Below, in pieces: positions 26,689 through 34,731 of a DNA stretch of 64,000 bases. A program made the translations under genes and the position numbers. The stretch is taken from positions 5,084,001 through 5,148,000 of the forward strand of contig NZ_CP098740.1 in NCBI RefSeq assembly GCF_026167665.1. The letters run 5' to 3'. Origin of the DNA: Streptomyces drozdowiczii. Its GTDB lineage: Bacteria > Actinomycetota > Actinomycetes > Streptomycetales > Streptomycetaceae. Position 1 is the first letter of the stretch. Each line of letters opens with the position of its first letter. The notes below the pieces were generated by a model. It worked only from the letters and a program-made list of their open reading frames with translations, did not search any database and was not told where the DNA came from.

Positions 26689-27468
26689 TCAGCCCAGCGC
26701 CAGGCACACCAGCGTCGCCGTCGCCGCCGTCTCCGCCAGCGCCCCGAACACGTCCCCGGTCACCCCGCCGAACCGCCGCACGCAGTGGCGCAGCAGCAGC
26801 CCGGCGACCACCGGCGCGGCCACCGCGGCCAGGGCGTACCGCAGCGCCCCGTACCCGCCCAGCAGCGCCCCCGCCCCGGCGCACCCCGCCACCACCACGA
26901 GCCCGGCCGTCCAGGCGCCGGCCGCCGGGACCGTACCGGCGACGGCCGCGCCCAGGCCCTCCGGGCGGGCCGCCGGGACGCCGCGCCGGGAGGCCAGGGT
27001 GAGCGCGAGCCGGGCGACGACGGCGGAGGCGACGGCCGCCACCGCGCCCTGCGCCCAGCCGTCCGCGTACAGCCGCTGAAGGGCCGCCACCTGGGCCAGC
27101 AGCACGAAGAGCAGGGTGATCACGCCGAACGGGCCGATGTCCGACTGCTTCATGATCCGCAGCGCGTCGTCGGCCGGCTTGCCGCTCCCCAGGCCGTCGG
27201 CGGTGTCCGCGAGACCGTCCAGATGGAGGCCCCGGGTGAGCGCGGCGGGCACGGCGGCCGAGGCGACCGCGGCGAGCAGCGGACCCGCCCCGCCCCACAG
27301 CAGCAGGGCGCCCGGGACCGCCGCGAGGACGCCGACGGCCAGCCCGGCCAGGGGGGCGCACAGCATCCCGGCCCGGGCGGCCTCCCGGTCCCAGCGGGTG
27401 ACGCGGACGGGAAGCACGGTCAGGGTGCCGAAGGCGAAACGCAGGCCGTGGCTGTTCAGGGAGGTCAC
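26689..27468 (-). CDS. cobS: Adenosylcobinamide-GDP ribazoletransferase
   Basis: A 259-residue polytopic membrane enzyme that joins adenosylcobinamide-GDP and alpha-ribazole in the last cobalamin step. The family signature LTRGLHLDGLADTADGLGSG is at about residues 78-97 and the metal-binding aspartates DGLADTADG are intact. About six hydrophobic segments follow. GTG at 27468 is the start. It converges on the GH114-like gene (7-base gap) and is separated from cobT and cobU by two unrelated membrane-protein genes, so the cob genes here are not a single operon. Confidence 0.95.
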   Translation of the reverse strand: MTSLNSHGLRFAFGTLTVLPVRVTRWDREAARAGMLCAPLAGLAVGVLAAVPGALLLWGGAGPLLAAVASAAVPAALTRGLHLDGLADTADGLGSGKPADDALRIMKQSDIGPFGVITLLFVLLAQVAALQRLYADGWAQGAVAAVASAVVARLALTLASRRGVPAARPEGLGAAVAGTVPAAGAWTAGLVVVAGCAGAGALLGGYGALRYALAAVAAPVVAGLLLRHCVRRFGGVTGDVFGALAETAATATLVCLALG

Positions 27469-27555
27469 GGCGCGCAGGCTAATCGGTGGGGGCGGCCGCT
27501 AGATTGACCGAATGCCGCATAACGGGGCACAAGCGGACGAGTGGGAGTGCGTGGC

Positions 27556-28317
27556 ATGGGTCACTGGTTCAATCAGAACTTCGTGGAGCCGGGCAAGCTG
27601 CCCCTGCTCCTGGCCCTGACCGCCTTCGTGCTGACGTTCGCGATCACCCGGTTCATCACCCGGATGATCCGGGCCGGGAAGGGGCCGTTCCGCAACATCA
27701 CGCCCGGCGGGGTCCACATCCACCATGTGGTGCCCGGCGTCGTGCTGAGCGTCGTCGGCGGCTTCGGCGCGGTGGGCAGCGGGCGGCACGGCGTCACGGC
27801 GTCGGTCTGCGCGGTCGTCTTCGGCGTGGGCGCGGGCCTGGTGCTGGACGAGTTCGCCCTGATCCTGCACCTGGACGACGTGTACTGGACCGAGGAGGGG
27901 CGGCAGAGCGTGGAGGTCGTCGTGCTCACGGCGGCCCTGGTGCTGCTGGTGCTCGGCGGGTTCTCGCCGCTGGGCGTCGACGATCTGAGCGACGATCAGC
28001 AGCAGGGACGGCTGGGGGCCGTGCTCACCGTCGTCGTCAACTTCTGCTTCGTGCTGATCGCCCTCTTCAAGGGCAAGGCCCGGATGGCGGTGGTCGGCGC
28101 GCTGGTCCCGTTCGTGGCCCTGATCGGCGCGGTACGGCTGGCCCGGCCGACCTCGCCGTGGGCGCGGCGGTTCTACCGGAACCGGCACCGGGCCCGCTCC
28201 CGCGCGGTGCTGCGGGCCTACCACCACGATGTCCGCTGGGTCGGCCCGCGCCGCAGGTTTCAGGACCTGATCGGCGGGGCACCGGACCGGGCCCCGCTCC
28301 CGCCCTCCAAGCCCTGA
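27556..28317 (+). CDS. Integral membrane protein of unknown function
   Basis: A 253-residue protein with about five membrane helices (LLALTAFVLTFAITRFITRM, VVPGVVLSVVGGFGAVG, ASVCAVVFGVGAGLVLDEFA, VVVLTAALVLLVLGG, AVLTVVVNFCFVLIALF). A conserved-looking HIHHVVPGVV motif lies at the start of the second helix, and a DEFALILHLDDVYW loop follows the third. The Arg-rich cytoplasmic tail ends in a Pro-rich stretch. The histidine cluster and acidic loop could bind metal, but no named family is recognised. Its 3' end overlaps the convergent next gene by 58 bases. Confidence 0.75.
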   Translation: MGHWFNQNFVEPGKLPLLLALTAFVLTFAITRFITRMIRAGKGPFRNITPGGVHIHHVVPGVVLSVVGGFGAVGSGRHGVTASVCAVVFGVGAGLVLDEFALILHLDDVYWTEEGRQSVEVVVLTAALVLLVLGGFSPLGVDDLSDDQQQGRLGAVLTVVVNFCFVLIALFKGKARMAVVGALVPFVALIGAVRLARPTSPWARRFYRNRHRARSRAVLRAYHHDVRWVGPRRRFQDLIGGAPDRAPLPPSKP

Positions 28318-28970
28318 CCGCCCCTCAGCGCCCTTGCGGCGCACAGCAGAAGCGCCGCCGCGATGGCCGCCAGGTGCTCCCGGCCCGCCAGGTTGTCCTT
28401 CAGCACGGCTTCGGCCGCCATCGCCGCGATCACCACCGCCCCGGTGATCCACGCCCGGTAAGCGCAGCAGACGCAGACCGCCAGCGCGACGACCGCCGCC
28501 GAGGGCCCGGTGTCCACGATCCGCGCGTCGGACGCGGGCAGCCCGAGGAAGGCGTCCGGCCCGGCCGCGATGCCGATCCGCGCGTACAGCGTCCCGGCCA
28601 GGGTCGCCGCGTACGCGATCAGCAGCGTCCGCCACCGGCCGAGGCAGACCTCCGCGACCCCGAACACCACCAGCATCTGCGCCAGCGCGCCCCACACCGG
28701 CAGGTCCAGCGCGGGTACGAACAGCGACAACGGGGTACGCAGCAGGGCCGCCCCGAGCGGATCGTCGGCCCGGACCGCGCCCAGCGTCTGCACCGGGCCG
28801 TAGCCCCAGCTCCGGTTCTGCACCACCTGGAGCAGCCCCGTCAGGGCCACCGACGCCAGGGTCAGGGGCACGGCCCGCGGACCACGGGCGGCGAGCGGTG
28901 CCCGCAGGGCCGACCACAGCGGCCCCCACTCCCGGCGGGCCGTCCGGCGCAGATCCTGACCGACGGTCAT
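28260..28970 (-). CDS. Rhomboid-like integral membrane protein
   Basis: A 236-residue protein with six hydrophobic segments. The layout (PLTLASVALTGLLQVV, a short periplasmic part with PVWGALAQMLVVFGVAEVCLG, then LLIAYAATLAGTLYARIG and TGPSAAVVALAVCVCCAYRA) matches actinobacterial rhomboid-like proteins. The GPSAA element takes the place of the GxSG serine motif of active rhomboid proteases, and no clear catalytic histidine helix is seen, so it may be an inactive relative. The 3' end overlaps the convergent neighbour; the overlap is real in both frames. Function unknown. Confidence 0.65.
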   Translation of the reverse strand: MTVGQDLRRTARREWGPLWSALRAPLAARGPRAVPLTLASVALTGLLQVVQNRSWGYGPVQTLGAVRADDPLGAALLRTPLSLFVPALDLPVWGALAQMLVVFGVAEVCLGRWRTLLIAYAATLAGTLYARIGIAAGPDAFLGLPASDARIVDTGPSAAVVALAVCVCCAYRAWITGAVVIAAMAAEAVLKDNLAGREHLAAIAAALLLCAARALRGGQGLEGGSGARSGAPPIRS

Positions 28971-29016
28971 TCCGGGATCATAGGGGCATCACGCGCACAA
29001 CGGGTCCGCAGCCGCG

Positions 29017-30123
29017 TCAGTCCGTCGCGTCGTCCGTCGCGTCGTCCTTCTCGTCGTCCGCGCCGTCCTCCGCCGACTCCGGCTCCGGCTCCCGCTCGGG
29101 CAGCTCGGCGGCCAGCGCGGCGGCGGCCTGGACGAAGGGAAGGGCGAGCAGCGCCCCGCATCCCTCGCCCACGATGACGCCGTGGTCGAGCAGCGGGTTG
29201 AGCGCCATCCGGTCGAGGGCCTTCGCCTGCGCCGGCTCACCGCTCAGCTGGCCCGCCAGCCACCAGTCCGGCGCCCGGAAAGCGGCCCGCTGGCCGACCA
29301 GCGCCGCCGCCGCGCCGACCACCCCGTCCAGGACCACGGGCAGCCGCCGCACCGCGCACTGGAGCAGGAAGCCGGTCATCGCCGCCAGGTCCGCGCCGCC
29401 CACGGCGGCCAGCAGCTCCAGCTGGTCGCCCAGGACCGGCCGGGCCCGGCGCAGCGCGTCACGGATCGCCGCGCACTTGCGCATCCACGCCAGGTCGTCG
29501 ATCCCCGCGCCGCCGCGCCCGGTCACCACCGAGGCATCCGTGCCGCAGAGCGCCGCGATCAGCGTGGCCGCCGCCGTCGTGCCGCCCACGCTGAGGTCGC
29601 CGAGCACCACCAGATCGGTGCCCGAGTCGGCCTCCTCGTCGGCCACCGCGATCCCGAGCCGCACCGCGGCCTCGGCCTCCTCGGCCGTCAGCGCGTCCTC
29701 GACGTCGATACGGCCGCTGCCGCGCCGCACCCGGGTCCGTACGACAGCCTCCGGCAGCAGCTCCGGGTCGCAGTCCAGACCGGCGTCCACGATCCGCACC
29801 GGCACGGAGAACCGGCGGGCCAGGACCGCCAGCGGGGTCGAGCCGTCCAGCGTGGCCCGGACCAGCTCGTGCGCGGTGGAGGCCGCGCGGCCGGACACAT
29901 CGAGCCCGGCGACCCCGTGGTCGCCCGCGAACAGCACCACGCGCGGCTGCTCGACCGTCCGCACCGGCGCGGCCTGCTGCGCGGTCGACAGCCACTCGCC
30001 CAGCTCGTCCAGCCGGCCCAGGGCGCCCGGGGGCACGATGAACCGCTCCCGGCGTTCCTCGGCGTCGCGCCGTACGCCCCCGTCGGGGCGCTCGATCAGG
30101 TCGGAGAAGTCGTCCAGATTCAC
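29017..30123 (-). CDS. cobT: Nicotinate-nucleotide--dimethylbenzimidazole phosphoribosyltransferase
   Basis: A 368-residue enzyme that makes alpha-ribazole phosphate for the cobalamin lower ligand. Family blocks include PRVVLFAGDHGVAGLDVS, LVVLGDLSVGGTTAAATLIA (catalytic region), RCAAIRDA-like KCAAIRDALRRARP, VGGADLAAMTGFLLQCAVRR and the C-terminal GEGCGALLALPFVQAA. The last 25 residues are an acidic tail ending DDATDDATD, a small in-frame duplication. GTG 30123 starts the protein. cobU lies 140 bases upstream on the same strand, so the two are probably a unit. Confidence 0.95.
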   Translation of the reverse strand: MNLDDFSDLIERPDGGVRRDAEERRERFIVPPGALGRLDELGEWLSTAQQAAPVRTVEQPRVVLFAGDHGVAGLDVSGRAASTAHELVRATLDGSTPLAVLARRFSVPVRIVDAGLDCDPELLPEAVVRTRVRRGSGRIDVEDALTAEEAEAAVRLGIAVADEEADSGTDLVVLGDLSVGGTTAAATLIAALCGTDASVVTGRGGAGIDDLAWMRKCAAIRDALRRARPVLGDQLELLAAVGGADLAAMTGFLLQCAVRRLPVVLDGVVGAAAALVGQRAAFRAPDWWLAGQLSGEPAQAKALDRMALNPLLDHGVIVGEGCGALLALPFVQAAAALAAELPEREPEPESAEDGADDEKDDATDDATD

Positions 30124-30263
30124 GGGGGTCTGCCTCGCGGGTCGATACGGGGAGTGGTCCGGGGAGCCCGGCGGCGGGCTCCCTGCGGAACAGTACCCGC
30201 CACGTTTTCCGGGCCCGCCCGGTACGGCCCCGCGCCCCGGCCCCCTGACCTCCCCCGCACCCG

Positions 30264-31466
30264 TCAGCCGCGCAGCACCAGCACCTGGCCCGCCACCACC
30301 AGCAGCACCTGCTCGCACTCCTCGGCCACCGCCGCGTTCAGCCGGCCCAACTCGTCCCGGAAGCGCCGCCCGGCCGCCGTCGCGGGCACCACCCCGGAGC
30401 CGGTCTCGTTGGTCACCAGGACCACCGTGCGCCGCGTCCCGCGCACCGCCGCGACCAGCTCCGCCGTCCTGGCCCGCAGCGCCCGCTCGCCGCCCCCCGC
30501 CCACGCCGCGTCGTCCCAGGCGTCCATCCGGTCCATCGCGTCCGTCAGCCACAGCGACAGGCAGTCGATGAGCAGGGGCGGCCCGTCCGACGACAGCAGC
30601 TCCGCCAGCTCGCACGTCTCCTCGGTGCGCCAGGCGGCGGGCCGGCGCTCCCGGTGCAGCCCGACCCGGGCCGCCCAGTCCGCGTCCCCGTCCCGGGTGC
30701 CGCCCGTCGCCACGTATACGACCTCCGGATACGTCTCCAGGCGCCGTTCCGCCTCGACGGACTTCCCGGAACGGGCGCCACCGGTGACCAGGGTGCGCCG
30801 GCGGGCCGCGGCCGGGGCGCGGAAGCCGCCGACCGTCAGCGTCGTGCCGTCCGGCACCGCCCGGGCCCCGGCGGCGGCGAGCCGGCGCTCCAGCTCGGGG
30901 GTGGGCGGCGCGTCGTGGTCCAGGTGGACGGCGAGCAGCTCGGTGGCGGGCCCGATCGCCGCGACGGCCCGCAGCCGCGCCACCGCGTCGGGCCGCCCGA
31001 CGACGTCCCCGGCGACCAGGTCGTAGGGCTGCGCCACCGGGTCCGCCAGCCCGGCCGGCGCACCGCCCGGCGGGAGGTACAGCAGCCGCGCGCCCTCCGG
31101 CGAGATCACCTCGTAGCCCGTGCCGGGCGCGTCCATCGGCACGGCCCGCACCCGGTGCCCGCTGATCAGGGTCAGCACCCGCCCGTCCGGGACCCGGCCC
31201 GCCGGAGGCAGCCCGGCGGGCAGCTCGACGGCCGGTCCGTCGTGCGGGTGGGTCAGGAGCACCTGGCGTACGCCGGTGAGCGAGCGGCCGGCGCGGGCGG
31301 CGGCGAACACCGCCCCGGGCGTGAGGTCGAGCAGCAGCGCGTCGTCGACCAGGAGGGCGGTCGCGGCCCGGCTGCCGGTGGAGCGGGCGAGGGCGCAGGC
31401 GGCGCAGGGGCAGTCGGGCCGCGGCAGCCCGTCGGGGGCTCCGGTGCCGAGCAGAGTCAGTTCCAC
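30264..31466 (-). CDS. cobU: Fusion of a metallo-beta-lactamase-like domain with CobU (cobinamide kinase/guanylyltransferase)
   Basis: A 400-residue protein in two parts. Residues 1-215 have the MBL layout (LTLLGTGAPDGLPRPDCPC like PhnP-type enzymes, a LLTHPHDGPAV strand with His73 and His75, and late HLDHD), but the HxHxDH metal motif is incomplete, so this half may be inactive. Residues 222-400 are CobU: P-loop LVTGGARSGKS (229-236), VVYVATGGTRDGDADWAARV, RPAAWRTEE, LIDCLSLWL and LVTNETGSGVVP. CobU phosphorylates adenosylcobinamide and then adds GMP. GTG 31466 has GGGAGG eight bases upstream. The C-terminal activity is well supported; the N-terminal role is unknown. Confidence 0.9.
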   Translation of the reverse strand: MELTLLGTGAPDGLPRPDCPCAACALARSTGSRAATALLVDDALLLDLTPGAVFAAARAGRSLTGVRQVLLTHPHDGPAVELPAGLPPAGRVPDGRVLTLISGHRVRAVPMDAPGTGYEVISPEGARLLYLPPGGAPAGLADPVAQPYDLVAGDVVGRPDAVARLRAVAAIGPATELLAVHLDHDAPPTPELERRLAAAGARAVPDGTTLTVGGFRAPAAARRRTLVTGGARSGKSVEAERRLETYPEVVYVATGGTRDGDADWAARVGLHRERRPAAWRTEETCELAELLSSDGPPLLIDCLSLWLTDAMDRMDAWDDAAWAGGGERALRARTAELVAAVRGTRRTVVLVTNETGSGVVPATAAGRRFRDELGRLNAAVAEECEQVLLVVAGQVLVLRG

Positions 31467-31573
31467 GTTCCGATCCTCCCGCGTCGCCGCACGCGATGCG
31501 CGACGTGGGCCCTCGAAGATCAGCCGCACAGCCTCTAGGCTGCCGACGGGAACGACTTACCCGGGAGGCGCAC

Positions 31574-31786
31574 ATGGCGTGGACGTGGCGGTTCGAGAAG
31601 TCCGACGGTACGGAGACGGAGCCGGCCCTGCGGCCGGAGGAGTTCACGACCCAGGGCGACGCGGAGTCCTGGATCGGTGAGTACTGGAAGGAACTCCTGG
31701 ACGGCGGCGCCGACCAGGTCACGCTCTTCGACGACGGGACGAAGATCTACGGTCCGATGAGCCTTCAGGCGGACGCGGCCGGCTGA
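31574..31786 (+). CDS. Small conserved acidic protein
   Basis: A 70-residue protein starting MAWTWRFEKSDGTETEPALR, with a ribosome site GGGAGG five bases upstream. It is Trp/Glu/Asp-rich (WIGEYWKELLDGGADQV) and lacks signal peptide, membrane helix and cysteine. Such 70-residue proteins are, by recall, widely conserved in Streptomyces at this position. Function unknown. It converges on the HtrA-like gene through a strong hairpin. Confidence 0.75.
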   Translation: MAWTWRFEKSDGTETEPALRPEEFTTQGDAESWIGEYWKELLDGGADQVTLFDDGTKIYGPMSLQADAAG

Positions 31787-31792
31787 CGGCAC

Positions 31793-31840
31793 ACGGCTGC
31801 CGCCGGGCGGGCCTTCACGGACCCGTCCGGCGGCAGCCGT
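31793..31840. terminator. Bidirectional hairpin terminator
   Basis: A perfect 14-bp stem (31793-31806 with 31827-31840) between convergent genes ending at 31786 and 31851. Confidence 0.85.
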
Positions 31841-31850
31841 CTCCGTACGC

Positions 31851-32942
31851 TCAGATCTCGCCGAGGGTGACCTCGGCCGTCTTCTGCGAGCTTCCGCGCG
31901 TGTACGTCACCTTCGCCTTCTGGCCCGGCTTGTGGCCGGCCAGCGCCTCGGAGAGCGAGGTGATCGTGGTGACCTTCGTGTCGTCCACCTTCACGATGAT
32001 GTCGCCGGCCCGCAGCCCCGCCTTGTCGGCCGCGCCGCCGTTCTGCACGCTGACGATCGCGACGCCCGCGGGGCGGTAGTCGTCGTTGACGACCGTGCGG
32101 CCGGTGATGTCGAGCGCCGCCCGGCCCGAGTCGGTGACCTTGCCGTTCTTGATGATCTGGTCCGCGACCGTCCGCACCATCGAGGCCGGGATGGCGAAGC
32201 CGATCCCGGGCGCCGCGCTGTCGCCCATCTGCGGGTCGGAGGCGGCGAGCGTCGGGATGCCGATGACCTGGCTGTCCAGGTTCACCAGGGCCCCGCCGCT
32301 GTTGCCCGGGTTGATCGCCGCCGACGTCTGCACCATGTTGGCGATGGTCGCCCCGGTGCCGCCGCCGGAGCGGCTCTCGCTCACGGTCCGGCCGAGGGCC
32401 GAGACGATGCCCTGGGTGACGCTGCTGGACAGGCCGAGCGGCGAGCCCATCGCCAGCACGATCTGCCCGACCGCGACCTTCTCCGAGTCGCCGAACTTCG
32501 CGGGCCGCAGCCCGTCGGGCACGTCGTCCAGCTTGATGACGGCCAGGTCCTGCTCGGGGTAGGCGGCGACCAGCGACGCCTTCATCACCTTCTCGCCGGT
32601 GGCCACGGTGACCTTGAACGTCTTCTCGTCGCCGACGACGTGCGCGTTGGTGACGATGTGGCCCTTGGCGTCGTAGACGACACCGGAGCCCAGGCTCTCG
32701 GAGGCGTCGATCTGCACGACCGACGGCAGTACGTCGTTGATGGCGGTCTGGTACTCGCTCTGCAGATCCCCGTCGGCCTTCGCGGCCGGCCCGGCCTGCG
32801 CCGAACCGGACGCCGTCGCGTCCGGCCCCGCCGCCGGGGCGTTCGCCCCGGAGCAACCGCTCACCAGCGCGATCGCGCAGACACCCGCGGACAGGGGCAG
32901 CAACAGCCGACGCACACGGCGCCGGGAGTGAATGGCATCCAT
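31851..32942 (-). CDS. HtrA-like serine protease with PDZ domain (lipoprotein)
   Basis: A 363-residue exported protease. Residues 1-30 form a signal sequence ending in a lipobox (LVSGCSGA). The trypsin-like domain (about 70-260) has all three catalytic residues: His in IVTNAHVVGD, Asp in YPEQDLAVIKLDD, Ser in INPGNSGGALVN. A C-terminal PDZ domain follows (AGVAIVSVQNGGAADKAGLR). These proteins degrade misfolded envelope proteins. ATG 32942 has no ribosome site, but TAATAAT sits six bases upstream, so the transcript may start at the ATG (leaderless). The pspA and RND genes downstream fit an envelope-stress neighbourhood. Confidence 0.92.
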   Translation of the reverse strand: MDAIHSRRRVRRLLLPLSAGVCAIALVSGCSGANAPAAGPDATASGSAQAGPAAKADGDLQSEYQTAINDVLPSVVQIDASESLGSGVVYDAKGHIVTNAHVVGDEKTFKVTVATGEKVMKASLVAAYPEQDLAVIKLDDVPDGLRPAKFGDSEKVAVGQIVLAMGSPLGLSSSVTQGIVSALGRTVSESRSGGGTGATIANMVQTSAAINPGNSGGALVNLDSQVIGIPTLAASDPQMGDSAAPGIGFAIPASMVRTVADQIIKNGKVTDSGRAALDITGRTVVNDDYRPAGVAIVSVQNGGAADKAGLRAGDIIVKVDDTKVTTITSLSEALAGHKPGQKAKVTYTRGSSQKTAEVTLGEI

Positions 32943-32948
32943 GTCCGG

Positions 32949-32955
32949 ATTATTA
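32949..32955 (-). promoter_or_regulatory. Putative -10 (TAATAAT) for leaderless htrA-like transcript
   Basis: On the minus strand TAATAAT ends six bases before the ATG at 32942, which is the spacing of a -10 element to a transcription start at the ATG itself. AT-rich blocks are rare here, which strengthens the call. Confidence 0.45.
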
Positions 32956-33004
32956 CTTTTGCCCCCAGGGGTGGCCCGTTGAGCGCATCCAGAGGGGGCT
33001 ACCA

Positions 33005-33024
33005 AGCCCGTCCGGCGATTGAGG
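33005..33024. repeat. Half copy of the REP-like motif
   Basis: AGCCCGTCCGGCGATTGAGG repeats the left arm found at 16794-16812 almost exactly, but the matching right arm is absent, so no hairpin can form. A decayed or truncated copy of the intergenic repeat, in the gap between the HtrA-like and methyltransferase genes. Confidence 0.65.
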
Positions 33025-33033
33025 GCAGTCCTT

Positions 33034-33840
33034 TCAACCCCGTACGCCGCACAGATGCAGCAGCGCCGCCACCCCGCGATACGGGTCCGTCCGCCCCGCC
33101 CGGTCCTCCGCGGCAAGCACCCGCTCCAGCTCCGCGGCCGGCGGCAGCTCCACGTCGTTGCTCACGAGGTCCGTGAAGAGCCGCACCCCGTACCAGGCGT
33201 GCAGCGGCGCCGCGATCGAGGCCAGCGTCGCCGTCAGCGCCTCCAGCCGGTCCGCGCGTACGGAAAGGCCGAGCCGGTTCGTGTACCGGTCGGAGTCGAA
33301 CGCGGCCAGCGCCCCGCCGAAGTCCCCGGCCATCCCCGGCCGCATCGCCAGCGCGTCGGCGTTCCGTACGAGCAGGGACAGCAGCCCGCCCGGCGCCAGC
33401 ATCCGGGCCAGGCCCGCCAGCATGGCGTCCGGCTCCTGGACGTACATCAGGACCCCGTGGCAGAGGACCACGTCGAAGCTGCCGGGCAGGAAGTGGACCC
33501 CGGTGTCCTGGCCGTTGCCCTCGATCAGCCGCACCCGCTCGCGGATGCCGGCCGGCTCGCCGCCCAGCGCCTCACGGGCGGTCCGCAGCATCTCCGCGTC
33601 GGACTCCAGACCGGTCACGGTGTGCCCGGCCCGGGCCAGCCGCAGCGCCTGCGTGCCCTGGCCCATGCCGACGTCCAGGATGCGCAGCCGCTGCCCGACC
33701 GGGAAGCGGGCCGCGATCTGCTCGTCCAGCTGCCGGGCCACCAGCTCCTGCCGCACGGTGTTGCGCAGGCCCGTCAGGCCCTTGGTCCAGGCCGCCGAGG
33801 CCCCGGCGAAGCCGGAGACGGCCGGCCGGTCGGCGGACAC
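33034..33840 (-). CDS. SAM-dependent methyltransferase (class I)
   Basis: A 268-residue Rossmann-fold methyltransferase. The SAM motif I is LRILDVGMGQGTQALRLARA (about residues 52-71, GxGxG-like), with an acidic residue at the end of the next strand (GLESDAEML), motif II LIEGNGQDTG and post-motif FDVVLCHGVLMYVQEP. The layout resembles CmoM/UbiE-like small-molecule or tRNA methyltransferases, where similar GVLMYVQEP and LLSLLVRNADALA segments occur; the actinobacterial member's substrate is unproven. GTG 33840 was chosen; no good ribosome site. The DUF3043 gene lies 29 bases upstream on the same strand, so co-transcription is likely. Confidence 0.85.
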   Translation of the reverse strand: MSADRPAVSGFAGASAAWTKGLTGLRNTVRQELVARQLDEQIAARFPVGQRLRILDVGMGQGTQALRLARAGHTVTGLESDAEMLRTAREALGGEPAGIRERVRLIEGNGQDTGVHFLPGSFDVVLCHGVLMYVQEPDAMLAGLARMLAPGGLLSLLVRNADALAMRPGMAGDFGGALAAFDSDRYTNRLGLSVRADRLEALTATLASIAAPLHAWYGVRLFTDLVSNDVELPPAAELERVLAAEDRAGRTDPYRGVAALLHLCGVRG

Positions 33841-33869
33841 CCCGTCGACCGGGCCGGACGGCTCGGTGC

Positions 33870-34469
33870 TCAGGGCCGCTCCCCGCGCTTGACCTGCGGC
33901 TTCGGCAGACGCAGCCGCCGCATCTGGAGCGTACGCATCAGCCCGTAGGCGACCGCGCCGCGCTTCGGGGTGTCCGGGAACCGGGTGTTCAGCTGCTTGC
34001 GCAGGCGGAACGCGAGCCCGATCGAGTCGATCACGATCAGCACGATCACGATCAGCCAGAGCAGCAGCGAGATGTTCTGGATGCCCTGCACCTGGATCAC
34101 GCTGAGGATCAGGATGACCACGGCGAGCGGCAGGAAGTACTCCGCGATGCAGAAGCGGGAGTCCACGAAGTCGCGGACGAAGCGGCGCACCGGCCCCTTG
34201 TCGCGCGCGGGCAGATAGCGCTCGTCGCCATTGGCGAGCGCCTCCCGCTGCTTGGCCATGTCCACGCGGCGCGCCTCACGCTGCCGCTTGGCGGCCTCCT
34301 TGCGGTCGAGCGGCGCACCACTGGAGGCACGACGGCGCTGCGTCTGGGCCTCGCTGCGCTTGGGGGTGGGGCGACCCTTGGGGGCCTGCGGGTCGCGGGG
34401 CGTCTTGGAGAGGTCCGCCGTCACCTTGTCGGTGGGGGCCTTCTCTTCCTTGGAGCGGCTACGGAACAC
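33870..34469 (-). CDS. DUF3043 membrane protein
   Basis: A 199-residue protein. The N-terminal 90 residues are highly charged (FRSRSKEEKAPTDKVT, RRASSGAPLDRKEAAKRQRE), followed by RYLPARDKGPVRRFVRDFVD, then two membrane helices (ICIAEYFLPLAVVILILSV-type and LLLWLIVIVLIVIDSIGLAF), and a basic C terminus (FPDTPKRGAVAYGLMRTLQM). This is the DUF3043 pattern of actinobacteria. Function unknown. GTG 34469 lacks a clear ribosome site; upstream in-frame codons are low-complexity and excluded. It leads a two-gene unit with the methyltransferase and is divergent from pspA. Confidence 0.85.
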   Translation of the reverse strand: MFRSRSKEEKAPTDKVTADLSKTPRDPQAPKGRPTPKRSEAQTQRRRASSGAPLDRKEAAKRQREARRVDMAKQREALANGDERYLPARDKGPVRRFVRDFVDSRFCIAEYFLPLAVVILILSVIQVQGIQNISLLLWLIVIVLIVIDSIGLAFRLRKQLNTRFPDTPKRGAVAYGLMRTLQMRRLRLPKPQVKRGERP

Positions 34470-34731
34470 AAGGCCCAAGGGTACGGGGTCGTTCGCGGAT
34501 CCCCGCAGGCCGCCCGGGAACGATCCGGCAACGGCCCGCGTCCTCGACGGTGTGAGGGCGGCCGATACGGGCCTCACCTACTCCCTGGGCCGGAGCGGGC
34601 CGGACGCACAGTCGTCCTTGGGGAGGAGCCCATCCACGCCCGAACAGTGCGGTAATAGAGACAGGGCCCGTACTGTGGGTTCTGTTGGAGTGCTGGAGCC
34701 CAGTTGAGTCAGAAGGGGGCGCGCGAAGCCC

